From Streptomyces galbus (GTDB lineage Bacteria; Actinomycetota; Actinomycetes; Streptomycetales; Streptomycetaceae), in assembly GCF_005280195.1 (NCBI RefSeq), contig NZ_SZPR01000019.1:186001-250000 (forward strand): a stretch of 64,000 nucleotides of DNA. The letters run 5' to 3'. Below the pieces are notes generated by a model, which saw only the letters and a program-made list of their open reading frames with translations, was not told the origin of the DNA and did no database searches. Shown piece after piece: positions 1 through 7,654 of this stretch (positions are counted from its first letter, which is position 1; the number at the start of each line of letters is the position of its first letter). A program made the position numbers and the translations under genes.

Positions 1-515
1 CCCGGCTCGTCCAGGTCGGCGAGGGTCTTCGCGAGGAGCTCGTTGAAGGCGGTCACCTGGTCCCCGAACGACGCGTCGGAGGCCGCGCGGACGTTGGGGA
101 CGACCGGCAGCACGACCATGCGGACGTGCGGGTCGGCCCGGCGCGCGGCGGCCACGAACGCGCGGACGTTGTCCGCCGTCTGCTCCGGGTCGGTGTAGAA
201 GCCGAGGTCGATCAGGCCGAGGGCGACGAGCAGCACGTCGGCCCGGCCGCGCCGCACCGCGTCCTCGACCAGCGGCGCCATGTGCAGCCAACCCTCGCCC
301 CAGCCGGCCAGGTGGGCGCGTGGGAAGTCCGGCTCGGCGTAGGCGTACGAGGTGGGCGCGTCGGTCCGCGGGTCGTACAGCGTCTCGCGCGGGCCGACGA
401 GGGTGAACGGGCCGTCGTACGTGGCGCACAGGTGCTGCCACATCCGGTACCGCCACGTGTGTTCCCCCGCGCTGCCGATGGTCTGGGAGTCGCCGACCGG
501 CATGAACCTGAGCAT
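1..515 (-). CDS. SGNH/GDSL-type hydrolase, 3' end cut by window edge
   Basis: The 171 visible residues form the N-terminal part of an SGNH-family lipase/esterase, a fold that hydrolyses ester bonds with a Ser-Asp-His triad. The start is ATG at 515 (MLRFMPVGDS); a second in-frame ATG lies at 503. Block I is present as VGDSQTIG, so Ser about residue 10 would be the nucleophile, and a block-II-like Gly follows in AGWGEGW. Block III, normally G-x-N-D, reads GLIDLGF, so the oxyanion Asn is replaced by Ile. The C-terminal Asp/His block lies outside the window. It is divergently arranged with the gene at 629. Family assignment is fairly sure; activity is uncertain because of the block III change. 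Confidence 0.75.
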   Translation of the reverse strand, partial: MLRFMPVGDSQTIGSAGEHTWRYRMWQHLCATYDGPFTLVGPRETLYDPRTDAPTSYAYAEPDFPRAHLAGWGEGWLHMAPLVEDAVRRGRADVLLVALGLIDLGFYTDPEQTADNVRAFVAAARRADPHVRMVVLPVVPNVRAASDASFGDQVTAFNELLAKTLADLDEP

Positions 516-628
516 CCGCTCATCATGGACGATCCGCGTCCGCGGTGGGATGTGAGGGTCACCACCCCGGGGCGGCCGCGGCCCGGGGACCGCGGCTCAC
601 GGCGGCCCCCGGATGGCACGCTTGGCCC

Positions 629-1657
629 ATGCGCCGTCGACTGCTCGCCCACGTGTCCGTCCACGTGTCCGCCCTCGGGGTCCTCCTCGTCGGCGCCCTC
701 GCCGTGCCCGCCGCCGCTGCCGGGGACGGCGACGGGCGGTTCACCATCGAGGACCCGCGCATCACCGAGTCCAGCGGGCTGGCCGCGTCCCGGCTGCACC
801 CCGGGATCTACTGGACCCACAACGACAGCGACGACGGCCCCTACCTCTACGCCGTCGACAGCGCGACCGGCAGGACGGTCGCCCGCGTCACCCTCACCGG
901 CATCGGCCGGCCCCGGGACGTGGAGGCGATCTCCATCGGGCCCGACAACGAGATCTACGTCGGCGACATCGGCGACAACCTCGGCGGGAGCTGGCCGTAC
1001 GTGTGGATCTACCGGCTGCCCGAGCCGAAGGAGCTCAAGGACCGGACGGTGCGCGCCACGCAGTACGTCGTCACCTACTCCGACGGCCCCCGCGACGCCG
1101 AGTCCCTGGTCGTGCACCCCAGGACCGGGCGCGTCTACATCATCGACAAGAACGAGGACGGCGGGCACCTCTACGAGGGTCCCGCGAAGCTGACGGCGTC
1201 CGCGCGGCCCGGCTCCAACGTCTTCCGGCCCGTCGCCCCCGTCGACCTGTGGGCCACCGACGCGGCCTTCTCCCCGAACGGCGAACAGCTCGCCGTGCGC
1301 GGGTACTTCGGCGGCATCGCCTACGACTGGAACGACGGGAAGCCGAAGAAGACCGGGCGCCTGAACGTGCCCCTGCAACGGCAGGGCGAGTCCGTCACCT
1401 ACTCCGCCGACGGCCGCAGGCTGATGTACGGCAGCGAGGGCACCGGCAGCGAGGTGGTGCCGGAGGACGCGCCGGGGGGCGGGGCGTCCTCCTCGTCGTC
1501 CTCGGGGTCCGGCGGGTCGTCGGCGGGGTCGGGGAACGGGTCGTCGGGTACGTCCTCGGGCGGCGGGCTGAGCGGGGGCACGCGCACGGCCGTCGTCGCG
1601 GTGGTCGTGGTGGGCGCGGCGGTGTTCGGGCTGCGGCGGCTGGTGCGGCGGCGGTAG
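629..1657 (+). CDS. secreted, C-terminally membrane-anchored beta-propeller-like protein
   Basis: The 342-residue product has a Sec-type signal peptide (Arg-rich start, hydrophobic stretch, Ala-x-Ala about residue 30). The body contains short repeated units with D-S-A-T-G, H-P-R-T-G and Y-S-A-D-G-R turns, as in WD40/NHL-like propellers. A low-complexity Gly/Ser linker at about 290-320 leads to a hydrophobic segment and an Arg-rich tail (RRLVRRR), so the protein is probably displayed on the membrane outer face. No enzymatic motif was recognised. The start at ATG 629 fits the signal peptide, and a CACGCT hexamer 6 bases upstream (617-622) suggests a leaderless mRNA. Function is unknown. Confidence 0.7.
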   Translation: MRRRLLAHVSVHVSALGVLLVGALAVPAAAAGDGDGRFTIEDPRITESSGLAASRLHPGIYWTHNDSDDGPYLYAVDSATGRTVARVTLTGIGRPRDVEAISIGPDNEIYVGDIGDNLGGSWPYVWIYRLPEPKELKDRTVRATQYVVTYSDGPRDAESLVVHPRTGRVYIIDKNEDGGHLYEGPAKLTASARPGSNVFRPVAPVDLWATDAAFSPNGEQLAVRGYFGGIAYDWNDGKPKKTGRLNVPLQRQGESVTYSADGRRLMYGSEGTGSEVVPEDAPGGGASSSSSSGSGGSSAGSGNGSSGTSSGGGLSGGTRTAVVAVVVVGAAVFGLRRLVRRR

Positions 1658-1733
1658 TCCGGCGGCCGTCGTCCGACGGGTGCTCAAGGGGGCACGTTCC
1701 GCGGCCCGTTGCTGTGAACCGGTGCGCACTCTC

Positions 1734-1763
1734 TTGACGTGTGCATGGGAGCTGGTTCCATAG
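1734..1763 (+). promoter_or_regulatory. candidate promoter of the cellulase gene
   Basis: A good -35 (TTGACG, 1734-1739) is followed after 18 bases by CCATAG (1758-1763). This places the transcription start close to the CebR-type operator at 1777. The -10 is only a fair match. Confidence 0.45.
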
Positions 1764-1776
1764 GGGACGAGGGTGA

Positions 1777-1790
1777 TGGGAGCGCTCCCA
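1777..1790. promoter_or_regulatory. CebR-type operator (perfect palindrome)
   Basis: TGGGAGCGCTCCCA is a perfect 14-bp inverted repeat and equals the consensus bound by CebR, the LacI-family cello-oligosaccharide repressor of streptomycetes. It sits 40 bases before the cellulase start and just after the presumed transcription start, a position suited to repression. A degenerate copy, TGGGAGCTGGTTCCA, lies at 1746-1760 within the promoter. Confidence 0.85.
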
Positions 1791-1830
1791 TCGGTTCCGG
1801 ACCCTCGCCTTCCGAAAGGATGCAGCGAGC

Positions 1831-3351
1831 ATGTTCCGCACCTTGAGAAGAGCGCTGTGCGCCGTCGCCGCCGCGCTCCTGCTGCCGCTGGGGGCCGGCG
1901 CGCACGCGGCCCACGCGGCGGACACCGCCGCCGGCGCCGGGTACTGGCACACCAGTGGCCGCCAGATCCTCGACGAGGCCGGACAGCCGGTCCGTATCGC
2001 CGGGATCAACTGGTTCGGCTTCGAGACCGCCAACTACGTCGTCCACGGCCTGTGGTCCCGCGACTACAAGAGCATGATCGACCAGATGAAGTCGCTGGGC
2101 TACAACACGATCCGCGTCCCGTACAGCGACGACATCTTCAAGCCCGGGACGGTGCCGACCGGCATCGACTTCTCCGGCGGCAAGAACGCCGACCTCCAGG
2201 GGCTCAGCTCCCTCCAGGTCCTGGACAAGCTCGTGGCGTACGCCGGCCAGGACGGCCTGAAGGTCATCCTGGACCGCCACCGTCCGGACTCCTCGGGCCA
2301 GTCGGCGCTCTGGTACACCTCCGCCGTGCCGGAGTCGACGTGGATCGCCAACCTCAAGGCGATGGCGACGCGCTACCAGGGGCAGGACACGGTCGTCGGC
2401 ATCGACCTGCACAACGAGCCGCACGACCCGGCCTGTTGGGGCTGCGGTGACACGGCCACCGACTGGCGCCTGGCGGCCCAGCGGGCGGGCAACGCGGTGC
2501 TGTCGGTCAACCCCAAGCTGCTGATCTTCGTGGAGGGCGTGCAGACGGTCAACGGCGTCTCCGGCTGGTGGGGCGGCAACCTGATGGGCGTCGCCCAGTA
2601 CCCGGTCCAGCTCGACGTCGCCAACCGGGTGGTGTACTCGGCGCACGACTACGCGACCAGCGTGGCCCAGCAGACGTGGTTCAGCGACCCGACGTTCCCC
2701 GCCAACATGCCCGGCGTCTGGGACAAGTACTGGGGCTACATCTTCAAGCAGAACATCGCCCCCGTGTGGGTGGGGGAGTTCGGTACCACCCTGCAGTCCA
2801 CGGTGGACCAGAAGTGGCTCGCGGCGCTGGTGTCCTACCTGCGCCCCACGTCGACCTACGGCGCCGACAGCTTCAGCTGGACCTACTGGGCCTGGAACCC
2901 CAACTCCGGTGACACGGGCGGCATCCTCAAGGACGACTGGGCGACCGTCGACACCGCCAAGGACAACTACCTGACGAGCATCAAGGCACCGGGCTTCCCC
3001 GGCACCGGCGGCGGCGGGGGCGGCGGCGGGGGCGGGGGCGGCGGCACGACCCCGACCTGCTCGGCCACCTACGCCGTCACCAGCGACTGGGGCACCGGCT
3101 TCAACGCCGAGGTGAAGGTCACCAACACCTCGACCACGGCCCTGAAGTCCTGGAAGGTCACCTGGACCTGGTCGGGTTCCCAGCACGTGACGAACATGTG
3201 GAACGCGACCTACACCCAGACCGGCGCCACGGTCACCGCGACCAACGCCCCCCACAACGGAGCGCTGAGCACGGGCGCCTCGGCCACCCTGGGCTTCGGG
3301 GCGACCCCGGCCGCGGGCACGTCCCCGACGGTGACCTGCACGGCGACCTGA
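1831..3351 (+). CDS. secreted endoglucanase (GH5) with CBM2 cellulose-binding domain
   Basis: The 506-residue precursor carries a Tat/Sec-like signal peptide (residues 1-30, cleavage near AHAA), a GH5 catalytic domain at about 35-385, a glycine-rich linker (about 392-405) and a C-terminal CBM2 module (about 408-506). Catalytic residues are visible: acid/base Glu196 in DLHNEP and nucleophile Glu316 in VGEFGT. GH5 enzymes cleave internal beta-1,4-glucosidic bonds; the CBM2 anchors them on crystalline cellulose. A Shine-Dalgarno (GAAAGGA, about 1814-1820) precedes the ATG. The CebR-type operator upstream predicts induction by cello-oligosaccharides. The gene is monocistronic, closed by the hairpin at 3370. 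Confidence 0.93.
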   Translation: MFRTLRRALCAVAAALLLPLGAGAHAAHAADTAAGAGYWHTSGRQILDEAGQPVRIAGINWFGFETANYVVHGLWSRDYKSMIDQMKSLGYNTIRVPYSDDIFKPGTVPTGIDFSGGKNADLQGLSSLQVLDKLVAYAGQDGLKVILDRHRPDSSGQSALWYTSAVPESTWIANLKAMATRYQGQDTVVGIDLHNEPHDPACWGCGDTATDWRLAAQRAGNAVLSVNPKLLIFVEGVQTVNGVSGWWGGNLMGVAQYPVQLDVANRVVYSAHDYATSVAQQTWFSDPTFPANMPGVWDKYWGYIFKQNIAPVWVGEFGTTLQSTVDQKWLAALVSYLRPTSTYGADSFSWTYWAWNPNSGDTGGILKDDWATVDTAKDNYLTSIKAPGFPGTGGGGGGGGGGGGGTTPTCSATYAVTSDWGTGFNAEVKVTNTSTTALKSWKVTWTWSGSQHVTNMWNATYTQTGATVTATNAPHNGALSTGASATLGFGATPAAGTSPTVTCTAT

Positions 3352-3369
3352 CGACACACCCCGAACCAC

Positions 3370-3398
3370 GAGGGCGCCCGCTGCCTCCGGGCGCCCTC
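3370..3398 (+). terminator. intrinsic terminator after the cellulase gene
   Basis: An 11-bp perfect stem (GAGGGCGCCCG with its complement) closes a 7-base loop, 19 bases past the stop. There is no U-tract, as is usual for Streptomyces terminators. Confidence 0.75.
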
Positions 3399-3476
3399 CG
3401 CCGGGCACCCCAGGCTTGATCACCCGTGTGGGCGAACGTCATCGGGTTCGCGCCCGGATAGAGGTGGTCGTCCCCT

Positions 3477-3482
3477 TACGTT
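3477..3482 (+). promoter_or_regulatory. -10 element implying a leaderless transcript
   Basis: TACGTT ends 7 bases before the ATG at 3490, and no Shine-Dalgarno is visible. Transcription would start at or within a base or two of the ATG. Confidence 0.4.
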
Positions 3483-3489
3483 GCGAATC

Positions 3490-4380
3490 ATGGTCAGCAC
3501 AGCGCACGAGGCGATGCACCGGATCTTCCGCGAGGATCCGCACCTCTTCGCCCGAGTCCTGCCCCGCGCGGGCATCCCGTTCCCCGAAGCCACCTCGATC
3601 GAGCCGTTGGACACGGACCTCACCGAGATCAGGCCTGTGGAGCGCCGCGTGGACAGCTTGTTCCGGGTCCACACGGAGGGCGAGGAGGGCGGGTTCCTGC
3701 TCGCCGTCGAGGCGCAGGGCAGACCGGACGCGGACAAGGCCGGCAGTTGGACGTACTACCTGGCGCACCTGTACGCCAAGTACCGGTTGCCACCCATCCT
3801 GCTGGTCGTGTGCAGGGACAAGGCGACCGCCGCATGGGCAGCCGAGCCCATCCGCATCGGCCGTCGCGTCCACACCAGCATGGTGGTGTTCCCGCTGGTC
3901 CTGGGACCCGGCAACCTGCCCGCGATCACCGACCCGGAGGAGGCGGCCGGCGACCTCGCCCTCGCCGTCCTCTCCGCACTCGCCCACGCCAAGGACCCGG
4001 GCCATCCTGCGATACCGGACGCACTGGCGGCGGCGCTGTCAGGCGTCGAGAGGGAACAGGCCTACAGCTGGGCGGAATTCACCGAAACAGGTCTGGGCGA
4101 CGCCCGGGCACGGACGTTGTGGAGGGAACTCTTGTCGACGTACACGCTGCGCTTCCCCGGGAGCGGCACGATCATCGAGGAGGCCATCCTCAAGGGCCGG
4201 GAGGATGGTCGGGGTGAGGACATCCTCCGCGTGCTGCGCGTGCGGGGTATCGAGGTGCCTGATGCCGTGCGGGAGCGGGTCAGTTCCTGCGATGACCTCG
4301 AGGTGCTCGGCACCTGGCTCGACCGGGCAGTGACCGTCGGCTCGGCCGACGAGTTGTTCGAGGGGCCGTCCGAGGCGTGA
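3490..4380 (+). CDS. Rpn/PD-(D/E)XK nuclease-like protein, full-length copy
   Basis: This 296-residue protein resembles a Streptomyces family of Rpn/YhgA-like putative recombination-promoting nucleases. The segment at about 45-95 has the expected order: RRVDSLFRV, then FLLAVEAQG (Glu-x-Gln of a PD-(D/E)XK core), then DKAGSWTYYLAHLY. The C-terminal third (residue about 215 onward) is mostly helical and Arg/Glu-rich. Start choice: ATG at 3490; a TTG three codons upstream is possible. Its 3' third is duplicated immediately downstream. A nuclease role is inferred from the fold only; most relatives are uncharacterised. Confidence 0.6.
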   Translation: MVSTAHEAMHRIFREDPHLFARVLPRAGIPFPEATSIEPLDTDLTEIRPVERRVDSLFRVHTEGEEGGFLLAVEAQGRPDADKAGSWTYYLAHLYAKYRLPPILLVVCRDKATAAWAAEPIRIGRRVHTSMVVFPLVLGPGNLPAITDPEEAAGDLALAVLSALAHAKDPGHPAIPDALAAALSGVEREQAYSWAEFTETGLGDARARTLWRELLSTYTLRFPGSGTIIEEAILKGREDGRGEDILRVLRVRGIEVPDAVRERVSSCDDLEVLGTWLDRAVTVGSADELFEGPSEA

Positions 4381-4684
4381 GTCGTCCGAAAGGGCTTGTG
4401 GAGGGACCTGTTGTCGACGTACCGGATTCGCTTCCCCGGCAGCGGCACGATCATCGAGGAAGCCATCCTCAAGGGCCGTGAACAAGGCCGTAACGAGGTC
4501 CGCATCCGGGTTCGGGTCGAGGACATCCTCCGCGTGCTGCGCGTGCGGGGTATCGAGGTGCCTGATGCCGTGCGGGAGCGGGTCAGTTCCTGCGATGACC
4601 TCGAGGTGCTCGGCACCTGGCTCGACCGGGCCGTGACCGTCGGCTCGGCCGACGACTTGTTCGAGGAGCCGTCCGGGGCGTGAG
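4116..4684 (+). repeat. tandem duplication of the 3' third of the Rpn-like gene
   Basis: Bases about 4116-4381 and about 4393-4684 are direct copies. They are identical over 113 bases (4216-4328 versus 4519-4631, offset 303), with only a few differences to the stop codons. The second copy carries a 27-base in-frame insertion before the identical block (encoding NEVRIRVRV). The high identity suggests a recent duplication or gene conversion. Confidence 0.9.
4396..4683 (+). pseudogene. C-terminal fragment of the Rpn-like protein (duplicate)
   Basis: The frame encodes 95 residues that match the last 90 or so residues of the preceding gene (LLSTYxxRFPGSGTIIEEA and onward). It lacks the whole nuclease-like core. 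It could start only at a TTG (4396) without a clear ribosome site, 15 bases after the full-length gene's stop. It is most simply a remnant of tandem duplication, although expression as a separate helical polypeptide cannot be excluded. Confidence 0.7.
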
Positions 4685-4700
4685 CCGTGGCGGGGATGCG

Positions 4701-4736
4701 CGAAGGGGGCGCCCGCAGTCACGGGCGCCCCCTTCG
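4701..4736. terminator. bidirectional terminator between the Rpn-like gene and serC
   Basis: A perfect 15-bp stem (CGAAGGGGGCGCCCG and its complement) closes a 6-base loop between two convergent genes. Either strand ends in a strong hairpin. Confidence 0.85.
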
Positions 4737-4750
4737 CGTGTGCCGTGGGG

Positions 4751-5869
4751 TCAGAGGTGCTCGATCACGTAGTCGATGCACTTCGTCAGGGTCTCGACGT
4801 CCGTCGGGTCGACGGCCGGGAACATGGCGACGCGGAGCTGGTTGCGGCCGAGCTTGCGGTAGGGCTCGGTGTCGACGATGCCGTTGGCGCGCAGAACCTT
4901 GGCGACGGCGGCCGCGTCGATCTCCTCCGAGAAGTCGATCGTGCCGATGACCTGGGACCGCTTCGCCGGGTCGGTGACGAACGGGGTCGCGAACTTCACG
5001 TCCTCCGCCCAGCCGTACAGCGTGCGCGCCGACGTGGCCGTGCGGCGGACCGCCCAGTCCAGGCCGCCCTGGCCGTTGAGCCACTCCAGCTGCTCGTTGA
5101 GCAGGAACAGGGTGGACAGCGCCGGGGTGTTGTACGTCTGGTTCTTGCGCGAGTTGTCGATCGCCGTGGGCAGGCTGAAGAACTCCGGCACGTGGCGGCC
5201 GGACGCGTGCACCCGCTCGGCCCGCTCCAGCGCCGCCGGCGAGAAGACGCCGATCCACAGGCCGCCGTCGGAGGCGAAGGACTTCTGCGGGGCGAAGTAG
5301 TAGACGTCCGTCTCGGAGACGTCCACCGGCAGCCCGCCCGCGCCGGACGTGGCGTCGACCAGCACCAGCGCGCCCTCGTCGGCCCCGGCCACCCGCTCGA
5401 TCGGCATGGCGACACCGGTCGAGGTCTCGTTGTGCGTGAACGCGTACACGTCCACGCCCTCCTCGGCCCGCGCCTGCGGGTGCGTGCCCGGGTCGGCGGA
5501 GATCACGGTCGGCTCGGCCAGCCACGGCGCCAGCTTGGCGGCCTTGGCGAACTTCGAGCTGAACTCGCCGAAGCTGAGGTGCTGCGACTTGTTCTCGATC
5601 AGACCGTGGGTCGCGATGTCCCAGAACGCCGTCGAGCCGCCGTTGCCGAGGACCACCTCGTAACCCTCGGGCAGGGAGAACAGCTCCGAGATGCCCTCGC
5701 GCACCTTGCCGACCAGGTTCTTGACCGGGGCCTGGCGGTGGGAGGTGCCCAGGAGCGACGTGCCGGTGGCGGCGAGGGCGTCCAGCGCCTCCGTCCGCAC
5801 CTTGGAGGGACCCGCGCCGAAACGTCCGTCCGCGGGCTTGATGTCAGAGGGAATCCGGATCTCAGCCAC
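4751..5869 (-). CDS. serC: phosphoserine aminotransferase
   Basis: The 372-residue PLP enzyme converts 3-phosphohydroxypyruvate and glutamate to O-phosphoserine in serine biosynthesis. It is of the actinobacterial SerC type: N-terminal KPADGRFGAGPSKVR, GNGGST phosphate-binding loop near 76-80, VDATSGAGGL with the PLP-contacting Asp about 172, and Lys196 in APQKSFASDGG as the Schiff-base lysine. Length is normal. The start is GTG at 5869, giving the family's usual MAEI N terminus; there is no Shine-Dalgarno, but a TACCCT hexamer lies 7 bases upstream. It is transcribed alone. Confidence 0.95.
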   Translation of the reverse strand: MAEIRIPSDIKPADGRFGAGPSKVRTEALDALAATGTSLLGTSHRQAPVKNLVGKVREGISELFSLPEGYEVVLGNGGSTAFWDIATHGLIENKSQHLSFGEFSSKFAKAAKLAPWLAEPTVISADPGTHPQARAEEGVDVYAFTHNETSTGVAMPIERVAGADEGALVLVDATSGAGGLPVDVSETDVYYFAPQKSFASDGGLWIGVFSPAALERAERVHASGRHVPEFFSLPTAIDNSRKNQTYNTPALSTLFLLNEQLEWLNGQGGLDWAVRRTATSARTLYGWAEDVKFATPFVTDPAKRSQVIGTIDFSEEIDAAAVAKVLRANGIVDTEPYRKLGRNQLRVAMFPAVDPTDVETLTKCIDYVIEHL

Positions 5870-5876
5870 GAGGGGG

Positions 5877-5882
5877 AGGGTA
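5877..5882 (-). promoter_or_regulatory. -10 element of serC, leaderless type
   Basis: On the minus strand TACCCT ends 7 bases before the GTG start, with no Shine-Dalgarno between. This supports GTG 5869 as the true start. Confidence 0.45.
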
Positions 5883-6023
5883 GCCGTTCCGGGAAACCTG
5901 GGCGAAACGTCGTCCGTCGGGTGAGACGGCCCCTCCCCGGCACCCGCGCGGTCGTGTTGCGGGGCCTTCCGGGCCCGGCGGAGACTGACAGGGAGGGGGC
6001 CGCCCCGACGGAGGACGCACGCC

Positions 6024-6815
6024 ATGGGCACGTACGTGGAACTCCCCGCCGTCCGGACCTGGTACGAGACCGACGGCACCGGCGACCCGCTGCTCCTGCT
6101 GCACGGCGGCCTGTGCACCAACGACACCTGGGGCGCCCAGCGCGGCGACCTCGCGGCCCGGTTCCAGGTCTACCTGCCCGAGCGCCGCGCCCACGGCCAC
6201 ACCCCCGACGTCGAGGGGCCGCTGTCGTACCGGGACATGGCCGACGACACGGCCGCCTTCCTCGACCGGGTCGTCGGCGGCCCCGCCCACCTGGTCGGCT
6301 GGAGCGACGGCGCGATCGTCGCGCTGCTCGTCGCGATCGCCCGCCCCGATCTGGTGCGCAAGGTCGTCGCCATCTCCGCCAACTTCCGGCCCGGGCCCGT
6401 CAGCAGCGTGACGCCCGAGATGTTCGCGCACCTCACGCCCGACGCCCCCGACATGGCGATGTTCCGCACGATGTACGAGGCCGTGTCCCCGGACGGCCCC
6501 GCCCACTGGCCCGTCGCCGCCGGCAAGGTCGTCGAGATGATCCGCACCCAGCCCGACATCCCGATCGCCGACCTGGGCCGCATCACCGCGCCCACCCTCG
6601 TCCTCGTCGGCGACGACGACCTGATCGCGCCGGAGCACACCCTCGCCCTCTTCCGCGCGGTCCCCGGCGCCGAGCTGGCCGTGGTGCCCGGCACCTCCCA
6701 CGCCCTGCCGATGGAGAAGCCCGACCTGGTCAACCGGCTGATCCTGGACTTCCTCACGAACGACCCGGTGCCGACCCTGTTCCCCGTCCGCCGGTCGCAG
6801 CCAGCACGAACGTGA
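6024..6815 (+). CDS. alpha/beta hydrolase
   Basis: The 263-residue protein is a complete alpha/beta-hydrolase fold. The oxyanion segment LLLHGGLCTND is at about 24-34, the nucleophile elbow is GWSDG (Ser about 94), a late Asp is in VLVGDDDLIAPE, and the His is in GTSHALPMEKP near 234. The substrate is not evident; the GWSDG elbow is common among small-ester and C-C hydrolases of actinobacteria. The start at ATG 6024 follows GGAGGACGC. The last 62 bases overlap, tail to tail, the convergent DUF817 gene, so either the C-terminal extension or the neighbour's stop region is under double coding constraint. Confidence 0.85.
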   Translation: MGTYVELPAVRTWYETDGTGDPLLLLHGGLCTNDTWGAQRGDLAARFQVYLPERRAHGHTPDVEGPLSYRDMADDTAAFLDRVVGGPAHLVGWSDGAIVALLVAIARPDLVRKVVAISANFRPGPVSSVTPEMFAHLTPDAPDMAMFRTMYEAVSPDGPAHWPVAAGKVVEMIRTQPDIPIADLGRITAPTLVLVGDDDLIAPEHTLALFRAVPGAELAVVPGTSHALPMEKPDLVNRLILDFLTNDPVPTLFPVRRSQPART

Positions 6816-7554
6816 TGCTGATCAGCAGGGACCAGGCGCCGAACTTGTCCACCCCGACCGGCTCCCAGCCGTGGAGCTGGTACGGGTAGCGCCAGGCCCC
6901 GACGTACGTGGCGAGGTTCTCCGCCACCCACAGGAAGAACCCGATCAGCACGAACGACAGGGCCAGCGGCATCCGCCGGCGCACCCCGCGCACCGTGAAC
7001 CGCACCCACGTGCCCGCGGTCACCACCAGCAGCAGCGCGGCCAGCGGCAGCCGTACGTCGGGCAGCCAGTGGTGGGTGAAGAAGTTGACGTACACGGCCG
7101 CGGCCACCACCGCCGTGGCCCGCGGGCGGTAGCGGACCAGTTCCAGGCCGAACAGGTGCCAGGCACGGCACACGTAGCTGCCGACCGCCGCGTACAGGAA
7201 CCCCCCGTACAGCGGGACGCCCGCGAACTTCAGCACGGCCGGCTCGGGGTAGCTCCACGACCCCAGGGACACCTTCACCAGCTCGAAGGCGAGCCCGATG
7301 ACGTGGCAGGCGGCGATCACGACCACGTCCCGCCCGGTCTCCCAGCCCCGCCGCCAGAACAGCGCCGTCAACAGCACGCCGTAGACCACGAGGAGGTCGT
7401 AGCGCGCCACCGGCAGCCGCGGCAGCAGCGTGGACGCCGCCACCCCGGAGAGCAGGCAGATCGCGAACGCGCACGCCCGGGTCTGCGTCCAGGCGAAGTC
7501 GAGCAGGTGGCGCAGGGCGGCGGAGAGCGGGGCGGTGAGGGGTGTCGTGAGCAT
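6754..7554 (-). CDS. DUF817 family integral membrane protein
   Basis: The 266-residue product has about seven or eight hydrophobic segments and matches DUF817 (B. subtilis YoaT type): F-x-W-T-x-T near the N terminus, GSWSYPEP and the FTHHWLPD and WVAENLATYVGAWRYP motifs. No biochemical function is established for the family. The start ATG 7554 (MLTTPL) was chosen because the upstream in-frame sequence is Arg/Pro/Gly-rich and not membrane-like. Its 3' end overlaps the hydrolase gene by 62 bases. It is divergent from the oxidoreductase at 7655, with 100 bases between the starts. Confidence 0.8.
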   Translation of the reverse strand: MLTTPLTAPLSAALRHLLDFAWTQTRACAFAICLLSGVAASTLLPRLPVARYDLLVVYGVLLTALFWRRGWETGRDVVVIAACHVIGLAFELVKVSLGSWSYPEPAVLKFAGVPLYGGFLYAAVGSYVCRAWHLFGLELVRYRPRATAVVAAAVYVNFFTHHWLPDVRLPLAALLLVVTAGTWVRFTVRGVRRRMPLALSFVLIGFFLWVAENLATYVGAWRYPYQLHGWEPVGVDKFGAWSLLISITFVLAATGGRGTGSAPGRS

Positions 7555-7642
7555 GGTGTCCGGTAGGACGGGGCGGCGCGGCCCCCGGTTGCGGGCACGG
7601 CCGGCCGGGCCGCCTCCGGGGGGACGGACGCCCGCCCGTGGG

Positions 7643-7648
7643 CATGCT
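7643..7648 (+). promoter_or_regulatory. -10 element implying a leaderless transcript
   Basis: CATGCT lies 6 bases before ATG 7655 and there is no Shine-Dalgarno. The -35 region is not convincing. Confidence 0.35.
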
Positions 7649-7654
7649 GGACCC

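Noticed and set aside
3001..3050. Glycine-rich repeat in the cellulase as a frameshift or assembly artefact
   Set aside because: The frame is intact and such linkers are normal between GH and CBM2 domains.
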